Shown here piece by piece: positions 21,739-32,459 of a DNA stretch of 64,000 nt; the stretch's first letter is position 1; each line of letters starts with the position of its first letter. The stretch lies in contig FJUW01000035.1 of assembly GCA_900074885.1 (NCBI GenBank), positions 434,001 through 498,000 on the forward strand. Direction: 5' to 3'. Position numbers and translations under genes: made by a program. The notes under the pieces were generated by a model. That model saw nothing but the letters and a program-made list of their open reading frames with translations. It was not told where the DNA came from and did not search any database. Origin of the DNA: Rhynchosporium graminicola (taxonomy: Eukaryota > Ascomycota > Leotiomycetes > Helotiales > Ploettnerulaceae).

Positions 21739-22558
21739 ATGGCGTCATGAGATGTCTTACCTCCCGACAACGTTGCTCTGGCTTCCACTTCAGTCGCACC
21801 CACTCGCAAGGAAGGACACGCCATCCGCACGCGCAAGCTTCTCAAGTTCACCATTTTCGGCAAGCTGCCGCTTGAGCTTAGAGAGTTGGTGTGGACTGAA
21901 GTTTGCTTCCACGAACGACTGATCGATATATGGTGTGTCGATGTTTTTGGAAGTCCGGATGGCGATAGATTCTTCAAAAAAGTTTACTTCAAGTACGCCT
22001 TGCCGATACGAAAGCCACGCCAAATTCCCCCCTTCTATCCTTCCTACTTCACATGAGGCCCGTAATATAGGACTTAGACACTACTCGCTCGACTTTGACA
22101 TTACAAGGTCATACAAATACGGCGATGTACGCATTGAGGTTTCCTCGCCGGCTCAGATCTATGTTAACTGGAATTGTGATATTATTTGTCCTCAAACGGT
22201 CAATCAATCCCTATCTCCGGAAGAAGAAGAGATGAACAATGTTTTCTGGCACACCCCACTCTTTACAAAAATATGTCGCATTGCTTTCGAGGTTGGACTA
22301 GGTGACGTGGATCATTGGGACCCTGGACATATTCTGAGCAGCCATAATATCTTGGAGGTTAAACTCTATCCAGCTATTAACAGGTGTGAGCTTACAGAGA
22401 GGCTTCATGACGATAAAGGAGTCATTATCCGCAAGAGAATGAGTATCGAGCTCGTCTCATTGGACGCATATCTGGATGGAGGCGCTTTCCCTGACAGATT
22501 TAAGATCGCCAATACAGGAATCCTGGAACAAACGCATGAGAAAATCCGAAAAAGATAA
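21739..22558 (+). pseudogene. second 2EXR-domain gene, early stop plus frameshift
   Basis: The 2EXR domain is clear: KFTIFGKLPLELRELVWTEV, VYFKYALPIRKPRQIPP, then in the next frame LPTSHEARNIGLRHYSLDFD and QIYVNWNCDIICP, continuing to SIELVSLDAYLDGG and a stop at 22556-22558. Two defects are visible. The only suitable ATG (21739, MAS) is followed by an in-frame TGA at 21748-21750. The frame then slips at the C6 run 22027-22032, where the first frame ends at TGA 22054-22056. Removing one C brings the two halves into register. It is a paralogue of the gene at 6389-7750, sharing the I-W/Y-V-N-W-D/N-C-D-I-I-C-P block. It is most likely non-functional, unless the TGA lies in an intron or leader. 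Confidence 0.65.
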
Positions 22559-23157
22559 CATACCTGCTACGACGATGATTGCATAGAGAGACGGAAGAGA
22601 GTCAACATCAGCGAGTCTGGGGAACAAGCCGGGGTTGAAGTCCAAAAGGAGGCGGGAGCAAAAGCCGAGACAGATGTCGAGGAAGATGTCGACGTGTGCA
22701 CCGATCTATCGCATTTCGTGTACCGTTTCCCGGTGAGCTTCACGCATATAAGAATCTGTGAGCATGTCTCCTGAAAGAAGAATCTGGAATTATTTCGCTT
22801 GTGGCACTTCTGATCTAACACGAGCGATACTTGCTTGGGGGACGAAAGGTATTGATTGATTTTAGAGAGAACGAAGCCGTGCTTTATGGTGGAGAAGCGT
22901 GGGCTGCCCCAATGATAGACCTTGGAATGTTAGACGGAATATAACGGATCACATAGCTGATGAATCCTTTTCCTTTTCAAGAAATTAGGACTTGGAAGTG
23001 ACGTCTTATCAGACACCGGAGTTTATCACGTACAAACGAATGAACAGCTATGCTTTTCCTGGATGAAATAGAATATGTCACATATATACACTCTAACGTC
23101 CCCTAATTATTCACTCATCTTCTCATTTCTCTACCATCCATCTCTCGTATCCCCATT
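22559..23157. other. intergenic between convergent genes
   Basis: No coding region is supported. The frame at 22567-22821 (-) has no recognisable content. The minus-strand 3' untranslated region of glucosidase I should lie in its right part. Confidence 0.4.
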
Positions 23158-25819
23158 CTACAACTCATCGTGCCCCTTCTTGGCCGCTCCAAAGCCTTCA
23201 CCACCAAGCTCAAACGCTCCACCAGTCAAATCCGGCATGGCCATAATCTTAACCACAAGACTCGTCCAGCCGGTGAAATGCTGCGTGCGCTGTCCTTTGC
23301 CAGTCTCAGGATTATACTGCTCCCACGCGAACCCAGTCGCTTGCCACTCGTCGAAGACGGTCTTGACGAGGTTGAGGCGGAGAGTGCTATACATGTCTTT
23401 GGAGAGGTTTTGGTGAGGACCGGGGATTTGTGCGTATTTCTGTACGGGGACTTAGTAGGTACGTCAAGGACAGTCATGGAGCCAGGTTAGACTTACGAGT
23501 AATTGTACAATCGCCAAGTAATTCATATTCATCCAGATAGGACCCCTCCAGTAGTTCTCATCCGTACCGTAAAACGGATCCTTCTTACTCAGACTCCTAA
23601 TTCCATGCGCACTCCACAGTTCTTCCTCGTCACCGATCAACTTCAGCACATGTCCCAGTTTGTCACTCTTGGCATCCAGCAAGCCGGTGAGGAACGGGAA
23701 GAGAGAAATGTATCCTTTGTGGCAAACAAGAGTGTTCTCCTCGTAATCATCAATCGTAGCATCACAGTAACATTTGTCTTTCTCGCTCCAGTGTAAATCG
23801 TCGATGTTACGCAGAATGGCGGTTTCGATAACAGAGAGCTCTTTGACGTCGTCGGAATAATCGAGGAGCGTCGCGATGTTCTTGAGTGATTTGGTCATCA
23901 TGCCCATCCAGGAGATGAGATCGACGTGTAGCTCTCCTGGATGCGGTGGTTGAGGGCGGGGATAGTCGTCTAGACCACTAGTGAGGATGTGTTGTGGTGT
24001 ACGGCCACGCCATCTATATCCTTCTTTGGTACTGAATGCATCTCTGTCGTATGATTTGAGATCTCCAGCTTGAGTCTTGCGGTACCAGAAGTAGTGTTTT
24101 CTGAGTTTTGGGTATAGCTCTCGGAGGTAGTGGAGGGCGAGATCGATGTCTTGAAGATACACGGAGTTCGGTTTTTCGCCTAAGCTTTCCTTAATTTTTT
24201 TAGCATCGGGACCAGAACCATTCATGGCGTTAATTTTGGTGATGAAGTTGTCGATGATGAAGAACAGGGTCGGCGGGTTCGCGTAGTGTGGGTACTGAAC
24301 TTGAAATTCAGCGGGGACCTTGCTTCGAGCTTCAGCGCCGAGGATCTGTTCACGGCCAATCCATCCATCATCATCCATGAGATTGAACCAACTATTGACA
24401 ACTTCGAGGGCGACATCGAGATCCCAGTCTGCCACAGGCATCAAGTGGAATCCTTCATCCCAGAGGAAACCACGGGGAAAGAAAGGTCTCGATGGTACGG
24501 TAGTGAAAAGCTCTGAAGGACCTTCGAGCTTCTCATGCTTCTGAGCTCTTGCAGCTGCAGTCTCTTCCCAGAACCCCTCGTTCTCCTCGTCGTATTCAGC
24601 CGCGTACGATCTGTCAACAACAGAGTCGCCTTGGAAATATCCCAATCCACCAAGCAAATTGGAAAACATGCTTCCAGCAAATCTTTGTAGAGCTTCAACC
24701 TCAAATGGTGGCTGGGGATCAAATGTGACAACGAATCGATCCCAGAATGTTCTTGAACTTCTGACCAGGAATTCGGAGACATCTTGACTGGTATATTCCT
24801 TGCCCGAGGAGCCACTGTTGAAAATGACATCGAACTCAAAGTTGCCCTCGAAGACTTTCTGGATAATGTGCAAGTTTCCCGGGACATTATTGTTCTCAAG
24901 AGTGTATACTTGCCATGGTGGAGGTGGGTTCTCCTGTCCGTAAGTTTCAATGTACTTGTCGATCTGCTCCTTCAAGCCTTTGAACACAATTGGCTTCACC
25001 TGCCACAGGATTTGTTCTGGCGCTTGCATGGAATGAACAATTGTCCTATCCAAAGGTTTCTCCTCATACGAAGGATGCGACCCAGCAGGATGAAGTCCCC
25101 TCCCACTTGTGACCGTAACTTTATACTCTCCCAATCCAGCCGAGTCTCCCTTCAGCGTAACATCTCCCTCATAGCCTCGCTCATCGAACTCGTTCTCGAC
25201 TTCAAGACTTCCCAGTCCTTCCAGTGAATTGTACCATACAACTGTGCTCTTCAAATCAGGTGGTGCACCTTCTCGTACTGTGCCTCGGACGCGAACAGCC
25301 CAGCTACCACCATTGCTTCCTCCAGGGATCTTGACGAACTGAGTACGAATATTGATTCCATTGCCCTCATCGTAGATATTTTGCTGGCCTCCTGTCCGCG
25401 CATCAAACTGGTCCCAGCCGTAACCTTTCATATCATCGCCCTGCTCGCATGTATGTCTGAAGTCTGGATACATTGCAATTAGCCTTTATCATTCTCCCCA
25501 ATGACCAAACTCCAAAACTACATTTCTTTTACGGTGATGAGAGCTCGCTACTATGTCAATTGGAAAAGAGCAACATACTATTCTGTACATCTTGATAATT
25601 ATCCACCCGCGACCACATCAACCCTCCTAACAAGCTCTTCGGAATCCTAGGTCTAACCCCAAAATACAAATTCGGTCTATACGCGCCCCATAGCAGACTT
25701 TCGTTCGATTTTCTTGCAATTTCGTTATACAGGATCGATTTGTCGTCTGCCGCAGCAGCTACTACTTGTGACGAGGACAAGCAGCATGCTGCGAGCACAG
25801 CTGCGACAGGGAGAAGCAT
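23158..25819 (-). CDS. CWH41: mannosyl-oligosaccharide glucosidase (glucosidase I, GH63)
   Basis: Three exons on the minus strand: 25819-25579, 25463-23497 and 23439-23158, joined by GTATGT..CCAG (115 bp) and GTAAGT..ACAG (57 bp) introns. The first join gives VQNNFRHTCEQ, the second IVQLLKYAQIPGPHQNLSK; both are family-typical. The product is 829 residues. A hydrophobic N-terminus (MLLPVAAVLAACCLSSSQVV) is followed by SLLWGAYRPNLYFGVRPRIP and the N-terminal beta domain. The (alpha/alpha)6 catalytic domain has FPRGFLWDEGFHLMPVADWD, DDDGWIGREQILGAEARSKV, LISWMGMMTKSLKNIATLLD and YWRGPIWMNMNYLAI. Glucosidase I removes the outermost alpha-1,2-glucose from the Glc3Man9GlcNAc2 glycan in the ER, the first step of N-glycan trimming. 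Notably, the protein ends in HDEL, a luminal ER retrieval signal. The start at 25819 is the first ATG in a frame that otherwise extends upstream without one. Confidence 0.93.
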
Positions 25820-26406
25820 TGGGGCGTTTCTGGAGTTTTTCCGAAAGCCTGATGACTTTATTCGGGGAGGAGATCGTTGGCCAGAGCTCCGCAAGATTTT
25901 TGTTTGGAGCTCAAAGGCGGAAGGGGTGGGATATGATGATTTTGGGGAGAAGGCTGCTGGGTCTTGTTCGGGTTTATGAACACCGTTTCGGAACTGGGGG
26001 GTCGTGAAGCTACGTATTCAGCCTGAGCCCAAGGCTGCAGGGATGGCTAGCTAGTGACCTTTTGGGATTACGGACGGAGAAGGTATGTTACAAATTGAGA
26101 AACCAGAGATCTGGTCTGTATGTGAATGTGTCATTGGGGGAAGTATTATCTGCTTGGTGGAGCTTTGTACGCGAGTTCGTACCGGTTCTCCATGAGGCAT
26201 CTTGTTTTGCATCTAATGATTACTTGGTGTTGGATGAAGCCACGACTCGCTCTGAGTTTTGCAGCAAGACTTCGTGACAGGGCCAATTGAAGGATGCCAA
26301 GTCCTAGAATACCAAAATCTACATCAGAAGCCTCTCCACCGGAGGGCATCGCCTGTGTGAGAAAAAAATGCCCATAAACATACAGCATGTATGCATAATC
26401 CAGTCA
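25820..26406. other. intergenic
   Basis: This is the upstream region of glucosidase I and the downstream region of the snRNP gene. No additional gene is supported. Confidence 0.45.
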
Positions 26407-27438
26407 TCAAGACTCTCTGCTTGGACTAAGAGGTCTATTGAATCCTCCAACCCGGTTCATGTACTGTCTATACTCAGTCTTTTTCTCCTTTCTCACAGCA
26501 TAGATGTCGTTTCCAGCAACCTTTTGCTGATGTGTCGTGCCGAATCCCCCAAAGCCCATCATGGCTTGCATAGCAGCCATTCCATCATCCTCAACAATCA
26601 AATCATCGTCATCTTCCACTGGCTTGGCAACTTTCTTTCCCTTCTTTCCCTTCTTCGCCGGCTTAGTCTCTTCATCAACTTCCATGTGCTCGTCATCCTG
26701 TCCATACGCAGTATTGCTGACCCTGAAGGAAACCGGTGGAGTAGCAGTCCTGGCTTTGGTATATTCCTCCTCGTCGTGGTATGGTTTGGGTATGTTCTTG
26801 TCGACATCGACTTCCTTCCTGCTATCTCTCTCCCTCTCTCGTCGCGGACTCCTACTCCGTGGGTATCTGTCTGAATCTCTCGGCCTATCCTTCGATCTCT
26901 CTCTAGGTCTGTCGCGTCCCTCTCTTTCACCATCTTGGGAATCGTCAGGTCTGATTCTGAAAGAGAATACCGTCTCGTTGGTATCAGCAGTCAGACACTT
27001 ACCTTTATCTCTGCGATCCCTTTCCCTCGTATCGTTGTCTTTGCCGCCATCTCGAGCCCTTCCACTTGGTCCATCTTGAGGAGACATGTTAGGCTTCTCT
27101 CTGTGACAGAAAACCGTAGTGTCAACAGGATACATACCTCTCTCTCTGTCTCTATATTCCCTCCTACCACCCCTCTCACTCCCACCTTCTCTCGTACCTC
27201 TGTCGCGCTCATCTCTCCGTCCTGCGCTATCTCTGCCACCACCACCACCTCTCGAGTCCCGTGGCGACCGACTACGATATCTGCGGTCGCGATCTCGGTT
27301 CCGATCTTCTCGTCGGTCGCCGCCGCGATCGTCTCTTTCACGTGAAGGCATAACAGCTTGGGGTGCGCGTCGGTCGGCTTCGTCCCACATCTGCTTGCTG
27401 TCTGGACGGCGCGCACGTTTGTATGGTGGTTCTGCCAT
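26407..27438 (-). CDS. U4/U6.U5 tri-snRNP 27 kDa protein (SNRNP27 family), RS-rich
   Basis: The frame is open from 27507; the likely start is the ATG at 27438 (MAEPPYKRARRPDS), giving 343 residues as read. The first two thirds are an Arg/Asp/Ser/Glu-rich RS-type domain (RNRDRDRRYRSRSPRDSRGG and similar). The C-terminus carries the family signature: VEDDDDLIVEDDGMAAMQAM, MMGFGGFGTTHQQKVAGNDI and EYRQYMNRVGGFNRPLSP. The family is a component of the spliceosomal tri-snRNP, acting in the nucleus. Two stretches read unlike the rest and look like short introns: GTATGT...GTCACAG near 27134-27098, and GTAAGT...TTTCAG near 27002-26957. Removing them with these ends breaks the frame; extending the first to the next AG (39 bp) keeps it. 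Exon structure is therefore uncertain, and the end is secure. Confidence 0.85.
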   Translation of the reverse strand: MAEPPYKRARRPDSKQMWDEADRRAPQAVMPSRERDDRGGDRREDRNRDRDRRYRSRSPRDSRGGGGGRDSAGRRDERDRGTREGGSERGGRREYRDRERGMYPVDTTVFCHREKPNMSPQDGPSGRARDGGKDNDTRERDRRDKGKCLTADTNETVFSFRIRPDDSQDGEREGRDRPRERSKDRPRDSDRYPRSRSPRRERERDSRKEVDVDKNIPKPYHDEEEYTKARTATPPVSFRVSNTAYGQDDEHMEVDEETKPAKKGKKGKKVAKPVEDDDDLIVEDDGMAAMQAMMGFGGFGTTHQQKVAGNDIYAVRKEKKTEYRQYMNRVGGFNRPLSPSRES

Positions 27439-28296
27439 AGTTCTGTATCTCTTGAAGATTTGGAGGTGGGAAAATGGAGTTCTGGTGTTGAAACTTCGAG
27501 TGATCATGCGAAGAAGGTTGTTGATTTGGTAGTCGCAATATTAAATCTTAATGAGGCTGCGATGCGATGCCATAGGATGCCAGCTCGAAAAACATAGCAG
27601 GGGTTCTGTGGTCCGTGCACACGTAGCTCCATCAGATTTCACATGCTTTCTCCCCCTCCCCCATCCTGGCCTGATGTCAAGAGCCCCCCGCCATTTATCT
27701 CTCCATGGAGCTTATCGCCATCGAAAAGATGATAAGTACTGCTATCGAATATGCTACTGCTATCGGCAATCAAGTAACACTGCTTGGAAATTTCTGTAAG
27801 TCATAGTGCAAACGACAATATCACGCACCATCTGGCATCTGGGTGTTTCGTCCATCTGGTTCCCCTTGTCCTCGACGTCCTTCAGTTGAAAACCAATTCA
27901 TAGAGGGTGATTCGGTGATTTTCTGCCGCAGTGCAGCACACTACGTTGATGGGCATGCTTACTATAGGTTTCATACTCACTATAGTCCCAGTGGGCGACT
28001 TATAAGTCTCCTACAAAGTTACCTACCTAGGTATACACTTACAACGAACCCCTATTCAACTTCTAATCAACCCCAAACAGCGGTCCGTCTCGCCCGTTAA
28101 CTTAACCATAACAACCCTCGGGTTGATTTCTGCGCTAGTGTGCAATCTCGTGGCCATCTGCTGAGACATACCTAAGGTAGGTAGTGCCCAGTGCCCATCT
28201 CTATTCTGTCGCACATCAATCTAGTATCACAAAGTGGTGCAGAATACTTGCAACTCCTGCCTCTTGAAACCTCTTTTCATCTCTCTAGCGTGCTGT
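27439..28296. other. intergenic
   Basis: No gene is recognised. Short direct repeats ACTATAGG / ACTATAGTCCC occur at 27960-27990, and CCTAAGGTAGGTAG near 28170. Confidence 0.35.
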
Positions 28297-28647
28297 TTAG
28301 TCTGAACTGCACAATATCAGACCGACCTCAGATCTACCGTGCGCTTGTTCAACCGATGAGTTGCGCAGAGGTCGGTCAATTTTGCAGGAAGCAGTTACAA
28401 AATTCAGCTTCAATTCCATGGAATCCATGGAATGGTCATCAGCGCCACAATACTTGTGGCCAGGAGGTGCATTTGCGTAAGGACTTCCGTACCAAGTACC
28501 GATCGACGCAGGGGCTGGCTCGCTTAGAACTGCCGGGTCTAGTAAACAACCGTTCTCAAGCTTCATGAGTATATCGCTCATACAAGCTGACACAACGTCT
28601 ACATAGAGTTTCTGACCGCACTCATGGCGCCAACCCTCCAACCGCAA
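28297..28647 (-). CDS. possible Cys-containing protein fragment, doubtful
   Basis: An open frame of 116 codons contains GWRHECGQKLYVDVVSACMS, LENGCLLDPAVLSEPAPASI, GTWYGSPYANAPPGHKYCGA and LNFVTASCKIDRPL. The Cys spacing and composition resemble a small secreted protein, but no signal peptide or start can be fixed and no family is recognised. It could be one exon of a decayed gene. Confidence 0.2.
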   Translation of the reverse strand: MRLEGWRHECGQKLYVDVVSACMSDILMKLENGCLLDPAVLSEPAPASIGTWYGSPYANAPPGHKYCGADDHSMDSMELKLNFVTASCKIDRPLRNSSVEQAHGRSEVGLILCSSD

Positions 28648-29151
28648 GTGAGTAGCTGGTATCGAGTCAAGTCTGTACCTTTTTCAGTCAAGATCTTCTG
28701 GCTCAAGCAAGAATACAGAAATTGTCAGAATTGCGGGATTAGAGCCTCTGCGAGCACGGATGTCCATTGGATGAGCTAACAGCTGCTCGGATACGGCTTC
28801 CAAACCTAGTATAGTGATTACTGGATATAGTACTCCTCGACGCGTTTGAAGATCACGATATAGAACGCCGGCCGATACATGCAGGTTCTCAAAAGCGTCG
28901 CCTTCTCACCGCAGAATGGATGCCGGCAAGTCGGATTGGCTCCTCGAACATGTACTGTCCCGCTAAAATAATAGAGTAGGGAGTGAGTACATGTGTGCTG
29001 TATGCCCACGAACAGTAGATACTATAACTCTTAAACTCCAATATTTATATCACAGCATTACATCAGGCGAGCTATCTGCATACATCCTGAACTGCTCACG
29101 CACGACCCGTCCGAGACATCTTAACTCTGGCTATCTTTAATTTCCCTTATC
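28648..29151. other. promoter region of the MFS gene
   Basis: No coding region is supported. A short minus-strand frame (28818-29009) has no recognisable content. Confidence 0.4.
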
Positions 29152-30926
29152 ATGGCGTCCAATACGATTGAAATAACGAAAAGGCCTTGGCTCTGGGAAG
29201 TTAGGTCATCGACTTGGTTTATAGTGTTGGCTGTATCATCCGGGGTTTTCACAGTATGTTGAATCTGCATCAATCCTTTCTCTTTCTTACAACACCCCAT
29301 CACTCTTGTGACAACCTTCCTCGAGACTATCCTAGGAATCGGAGTTAATTGTATGGTCTACAGGATCTCTTTCTCTACGGTATCATCATACCGGTAATCC
29401 CACACGCGATTGTGAACCGAGCACATGTATCGCCTAAACATCGTACGTCCTTTTACTATCCTTGACTTCAGACAACATTGTCACATCCCCCAGTCTAAGC
29501 TCTCTCGCACACATCTACATACTCATTCTTCAACAGGTCAAGAATGGGTAACAATTCTCCTTGCAACCGAAGCCGCAACCTACCTGGTTACCTCTCCAAT
29601 TTTCGGCTATCTCTCAGACCATGCCCGCCTCCCCACTCGACGACTCCCCTACCTTTCCGGTCTGGTCCTCCTCACCATCTCCATGATCCTCCAAGCCGCC
29701 TCACGTAGCACAACGGTCTACCTGATCGGACGTTCCCTCCAAGGCGCATCCTCGTCCGCAATCTGGGTCATAGGCCTCGCTATCATCGTAGACTCTGTTG
29801 AGTCCAATCAAATAGGTCGATATATGGGCTACTTCAGCTTAGCGATGAGTGTCGGCAATCTACTCGGTCCATTGCTAGGCGGTATAGTGTTGGAGTATGG
29901 TGGCTATTACGCTGTTTTCGGCATGGCATTCGCGGTGCTGGGTGTGGACGCCACTTTGAGGTTCTGTATGATTGAGAAGAGTGTTGTGAGAGGCTGGAAG
30001 CTACCTGCAAGCGAGAGCCAGAGTGCAATACTCACAGGCACGGCTTTGGCTTCGACTTTGCCTATGGCAACGGTGCCTAGTTCGGGGTCTGAGACAGATG
30101 GGGAAAAGTCTTCCGTCACTGTGCGAGTCTCAACGGAGACCTCAACCGAGGATAAAGATGTCGATAAGGGTAACCAGCATTCGGTTTTCAGTCTTCTGAA
30201 ATCGCCACGATTGCTCTTCACGCTCTGGGCTTGTATGGTCCCTGCATTGATCCTCGCCGCATTCGAAAGTGTAAGCATTCGTTCTCTCCTTCCACAGCCC
30301 ATAGCAAGCTAACTTAATTCTCTTGCTAGACACTACCAATCACCGTCCTCCAAAAATTCCATTGGGACTCCGTTGGTGGCGGCTTGATATTCATCACCCT
30401 GACTCTCCCCACCTTCCTCTCTCCTCTCACCGGCCAATTCTCCGACAAGCACGGCGCACGTCTCTGCGCCACTCTCGGTTTCCTAGGCATGGTTCCTCCA
30501 CTTGTCTGCTTACGATTTGTCAACCACAACACTCTTTCTCAGAAAGTCTTACTATGTGTGCTACTTACGTTTACCGGGCTTGGGGTTTCGATCGTTTACG
30601 CCCCCGGAATGGCGGAGGTAGAGAGGATCGTTGCGGAGAGAGAGTCTGATATGCAGGGTGAAGATAGGGATGGAGGGGAGGGGACGAAGCGTGGTGGGCG
30701 AGCGAGTGCGTATGGTTTGGTTAATATGGCGTACGCGTTTGGTATTCTATGTGGTCCTCTCGTAGGCGGTTTTGTGAAGAAAGAGGGTGGGCTTGCTACG
30801 TTAGGATGGGCGTTGGGATTGATTAGCGGTGTTACGGGTATCGGATCGTATTTGATGATTGGTGGCTGGATTGGGAGTAGGAGAGCAAGGAAACGGGAAA
30901 GCAGAAGTATGATGTCTAGTAATTGA
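29152..30926 (+). CDS. MFS transporter, drug:H+ antiporter / VMAT-like
   Basis: Four exons: 29152-29253, 29364-29442, 29537-30270 and 30330-30926. All introns have GT..AG ends (110, 94 and 59 bp) and matching phases. The product of 503 residues begins MASNTIEITKRPWLWEVRSS, and the first helix runs TWFIVLAVSSGVFT into DLFLYGIIIPVIPHAIVNRA. The signature loop between helices 2 and 3 is GYLSDHARLPTRRLPYLSG. Later come LIGRSLQGASSSAIWVIGLA, GYFSLAMSVGNLLGPLLGGI, a Ser/Glu-rich central loop, and second-half helices with PLTGQFSDKHGAR and ASAYGLVNMAYAFGILCGPL. The layout is that of a 12-helix plasma-membrane antiporter of the DHA1/SLC18-like type. The substrate is unknown. The gene ends only 180 bp before the transposon block, so its terminator region may be constrained. 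No frame defect is seen. Confidence 0.88.
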
Positions 30927-31100
30927 TATTGTAATCGAGTTAGAAGGATTTGAATTATACGCGTTTTAGCACGGTAGAATTGTATTTTCGTCCGTGAGGA
31001 CTGGGTATTTTTTTATATCCTGCCGTTCATGGCAGGATCGTGGCTCGCTTGGGCTAGACAAATTTTGCGTCGGGCTCGCGCACCATTTCACCTGCTCTTC

Positions 31101-31105
31101 AATGC
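31101..31105. repeat. target-site duplication AATGC, left copy
   Basis: AATGC directly abuts the left 178-bp LTR. The same five bases follow the right LTR at 56240-56244. The pair dates the whole 25.1 kb block as one insertion plus later nested ones. Confidence 0.9.
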
Positions 31106-31283
31106 TATCGCAAGGTTACGTTGATCTTCAGAGTAAGGCATAGAGTAGTTCAATGGTATTAGTTGCATTGCAGTACTAATTACTATGAAGAGCCGACAGA
31201 AGATATTATCTAGGAATATCCGCACGGACTATGCACGTGACTATAATCACCTGATCTATACTAAGACCTATATCCTCGTAACA
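31106..31283 (-). repeat. element 1 LTR, left (3' LTR)
   Basis: 178 bp, beginning TATCGCAAGGTTACG and ending TATCCTCGTAACA on the plus strand. It aligns end to end with 56062-56239 and keeps many CA and TG dinucleotides, unlike the interior. Confidence 0.92.
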
Positions 31284-31700
31284 CACCTCTCTGTAGAGAT
31301 ACCACAAAGTCGATAACTTCTATAGGTACAAGTGATCTAATTTCTTCTGTAATTAGTTAATTTATACTATCGTATACGTACGTATAGTAACACCCCTGGA
31401 GACTAGTACCATGCCTCGATATCACGTGAATCTAGATAAACTACAGGTTCTGTAATTCCTTTAAGATAAGTCAGCCTTCTAATTGATATCTACACCCCTT
31501 ATTCTAGGTATAAAACGGTTATATTCAGTATTACTATAAAGGCCTTAAGGTCTTATAGACTAAGTAGTTTAGTAAAACCGTCTGCAGCGTTCTCTTTTAA
31601 GGGTATATACTAAGGGTCTAAATAACCTCTGGCGACCTCCTAGCGAAGGTAGTGGAATTTGATATCGATATACTTAGTACGCTAGTGTAATTCAGGGTTC
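31284..31700 (-). pseudogene. Copia RNase H C-terminal fragment of element 1
   Basis: The minus strand reads, with stops, the family end RTKYIDIKFHYLR ... KYIPLKENAADGFTKLL. It is the detached tail of the RNase H domain whose start lies at 44419 onward; element 2 sits between them. Confidence 0.85.
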
Positions 31701-31705
31701 TCTAA
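31701..31705. repeat. target-site duplication TCTAA, left copy of element 2
   Basis: TCTAA precedes the element 2 LTR here and follows the partner LTR at 44414-44418. Confidence 0.9.
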
Positions 31706-31873
31706 TGTCACGGGTGAGCAACGCGTACGCAGATAGTCAAGTGTAGTATTTAAGAAGTTCGATACAGGAGAGAGTCAGGTTCTAGCCTAGCTCCGAAGGA
31801 AAACATGCGGGTGCCGCTAGGCTTAGTAAGCACAGGTATCGCCGGTACTTAATCCTAGGGCTCGCCCCTTATA
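31706..31873 (-). repeat. element 2 LTR, left (3' LTR)
   Basis: 168 bp, TGTCACGGGTGAGCAACGCG... to ...CGCCCCTTATA. The partner at 44246 begins TATTATAGGTAAGTAACGTA; every difference in these first 20 bases is a C-to-T or G-to-A change. Confidence 0.92.
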
Positions 31874-32219
31874 TTACTCCCCTCCTCCCTCCGCTTATCT
31901 TATATCAGGGTTCGCTTCTAAAGACCTATATCTCGCCCTATTATATATAATCAGGGCTTATTATATCTGCGATTCTTTTTCTCGCTTCGTGCCGATTTCG
32001 CTTAGAAGTTAATAATAATAGTAGACTAATAAAGTATAATAGCGAACTAATAGTAAAGGAATAATTAATAATACTAGTAAAGTCGTATAAAGCTTCTAGT
32101 TATTTATTTATATAACCTCTCTATTTATTTCCGGCTTATGATAATAATAAGGCTTATTATATCTTCTCGTTTCTTTATTATCGCTCTCTCTTCTATTATT
32201 AATTAAATCGGTAAATACC
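31874..32219 (-). other. element 2 internal 3' segment with polypurine tract
   Basis: RIP-degraded AT-rich sequence between the element 2 left LTR and element 3. The first 25 bases are pyrimidine-rich on the plus strand and form the minus-strand polypurine tract. No protein is recognisable. Confidence 0.6.
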
Positions 32220-32224
32220 CTCGC
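32220..32224. repeat. target-site duplication CTCGC, left copy of element 3
   Basis: CTCGC flanks element 3 here and at 36764-36768. Confidence 0.9.
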
Positions 32225-32459
32225 TGTGACGACTGGTCAGGTTTGGAGGTCTCTCCCTATTGGTAGAAACACTTACTACTAAGCGAGATTACACGAGTAG
32301 AGTTTGGGGGCCCCTTTTCATATATATACTTCTATTCTCTCTCTACTTCTTCACTCCTTAGTTATAGATTCTTAAGTAATTCTTACTACTTTATATTTAT
32401 AGTAATATAAGGTCTTATTACTCAGGTAGTTTTAAGACCTTTCTAGAGTAAGCGTTATA
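32225..32459 (+). repeat. element 3 LTR, left (5' LTR)
   Basis: 235 bp, TGTGACGACTGGTCAGG... to ...TAAGCGTTATA. The partner at 36529 starts TATAACGACTAGTCAGG and ends CAAGCGTCACA, so each copy carries its own transitions. Confidence 0.92.

Noticed and set aside
24784..25227. Plus-strand frame opposite glucosidase I
   Set aside because: Shadow of the GH63 coding sequence; no independent features.
26537..27079. Long plus-strand Ser/Leu-rich frame opposite the snRNP gene
   Set aside because: It is the complement of the Arg/Glu/Asp-rich RS domain; low complexity on one strand opens the other.
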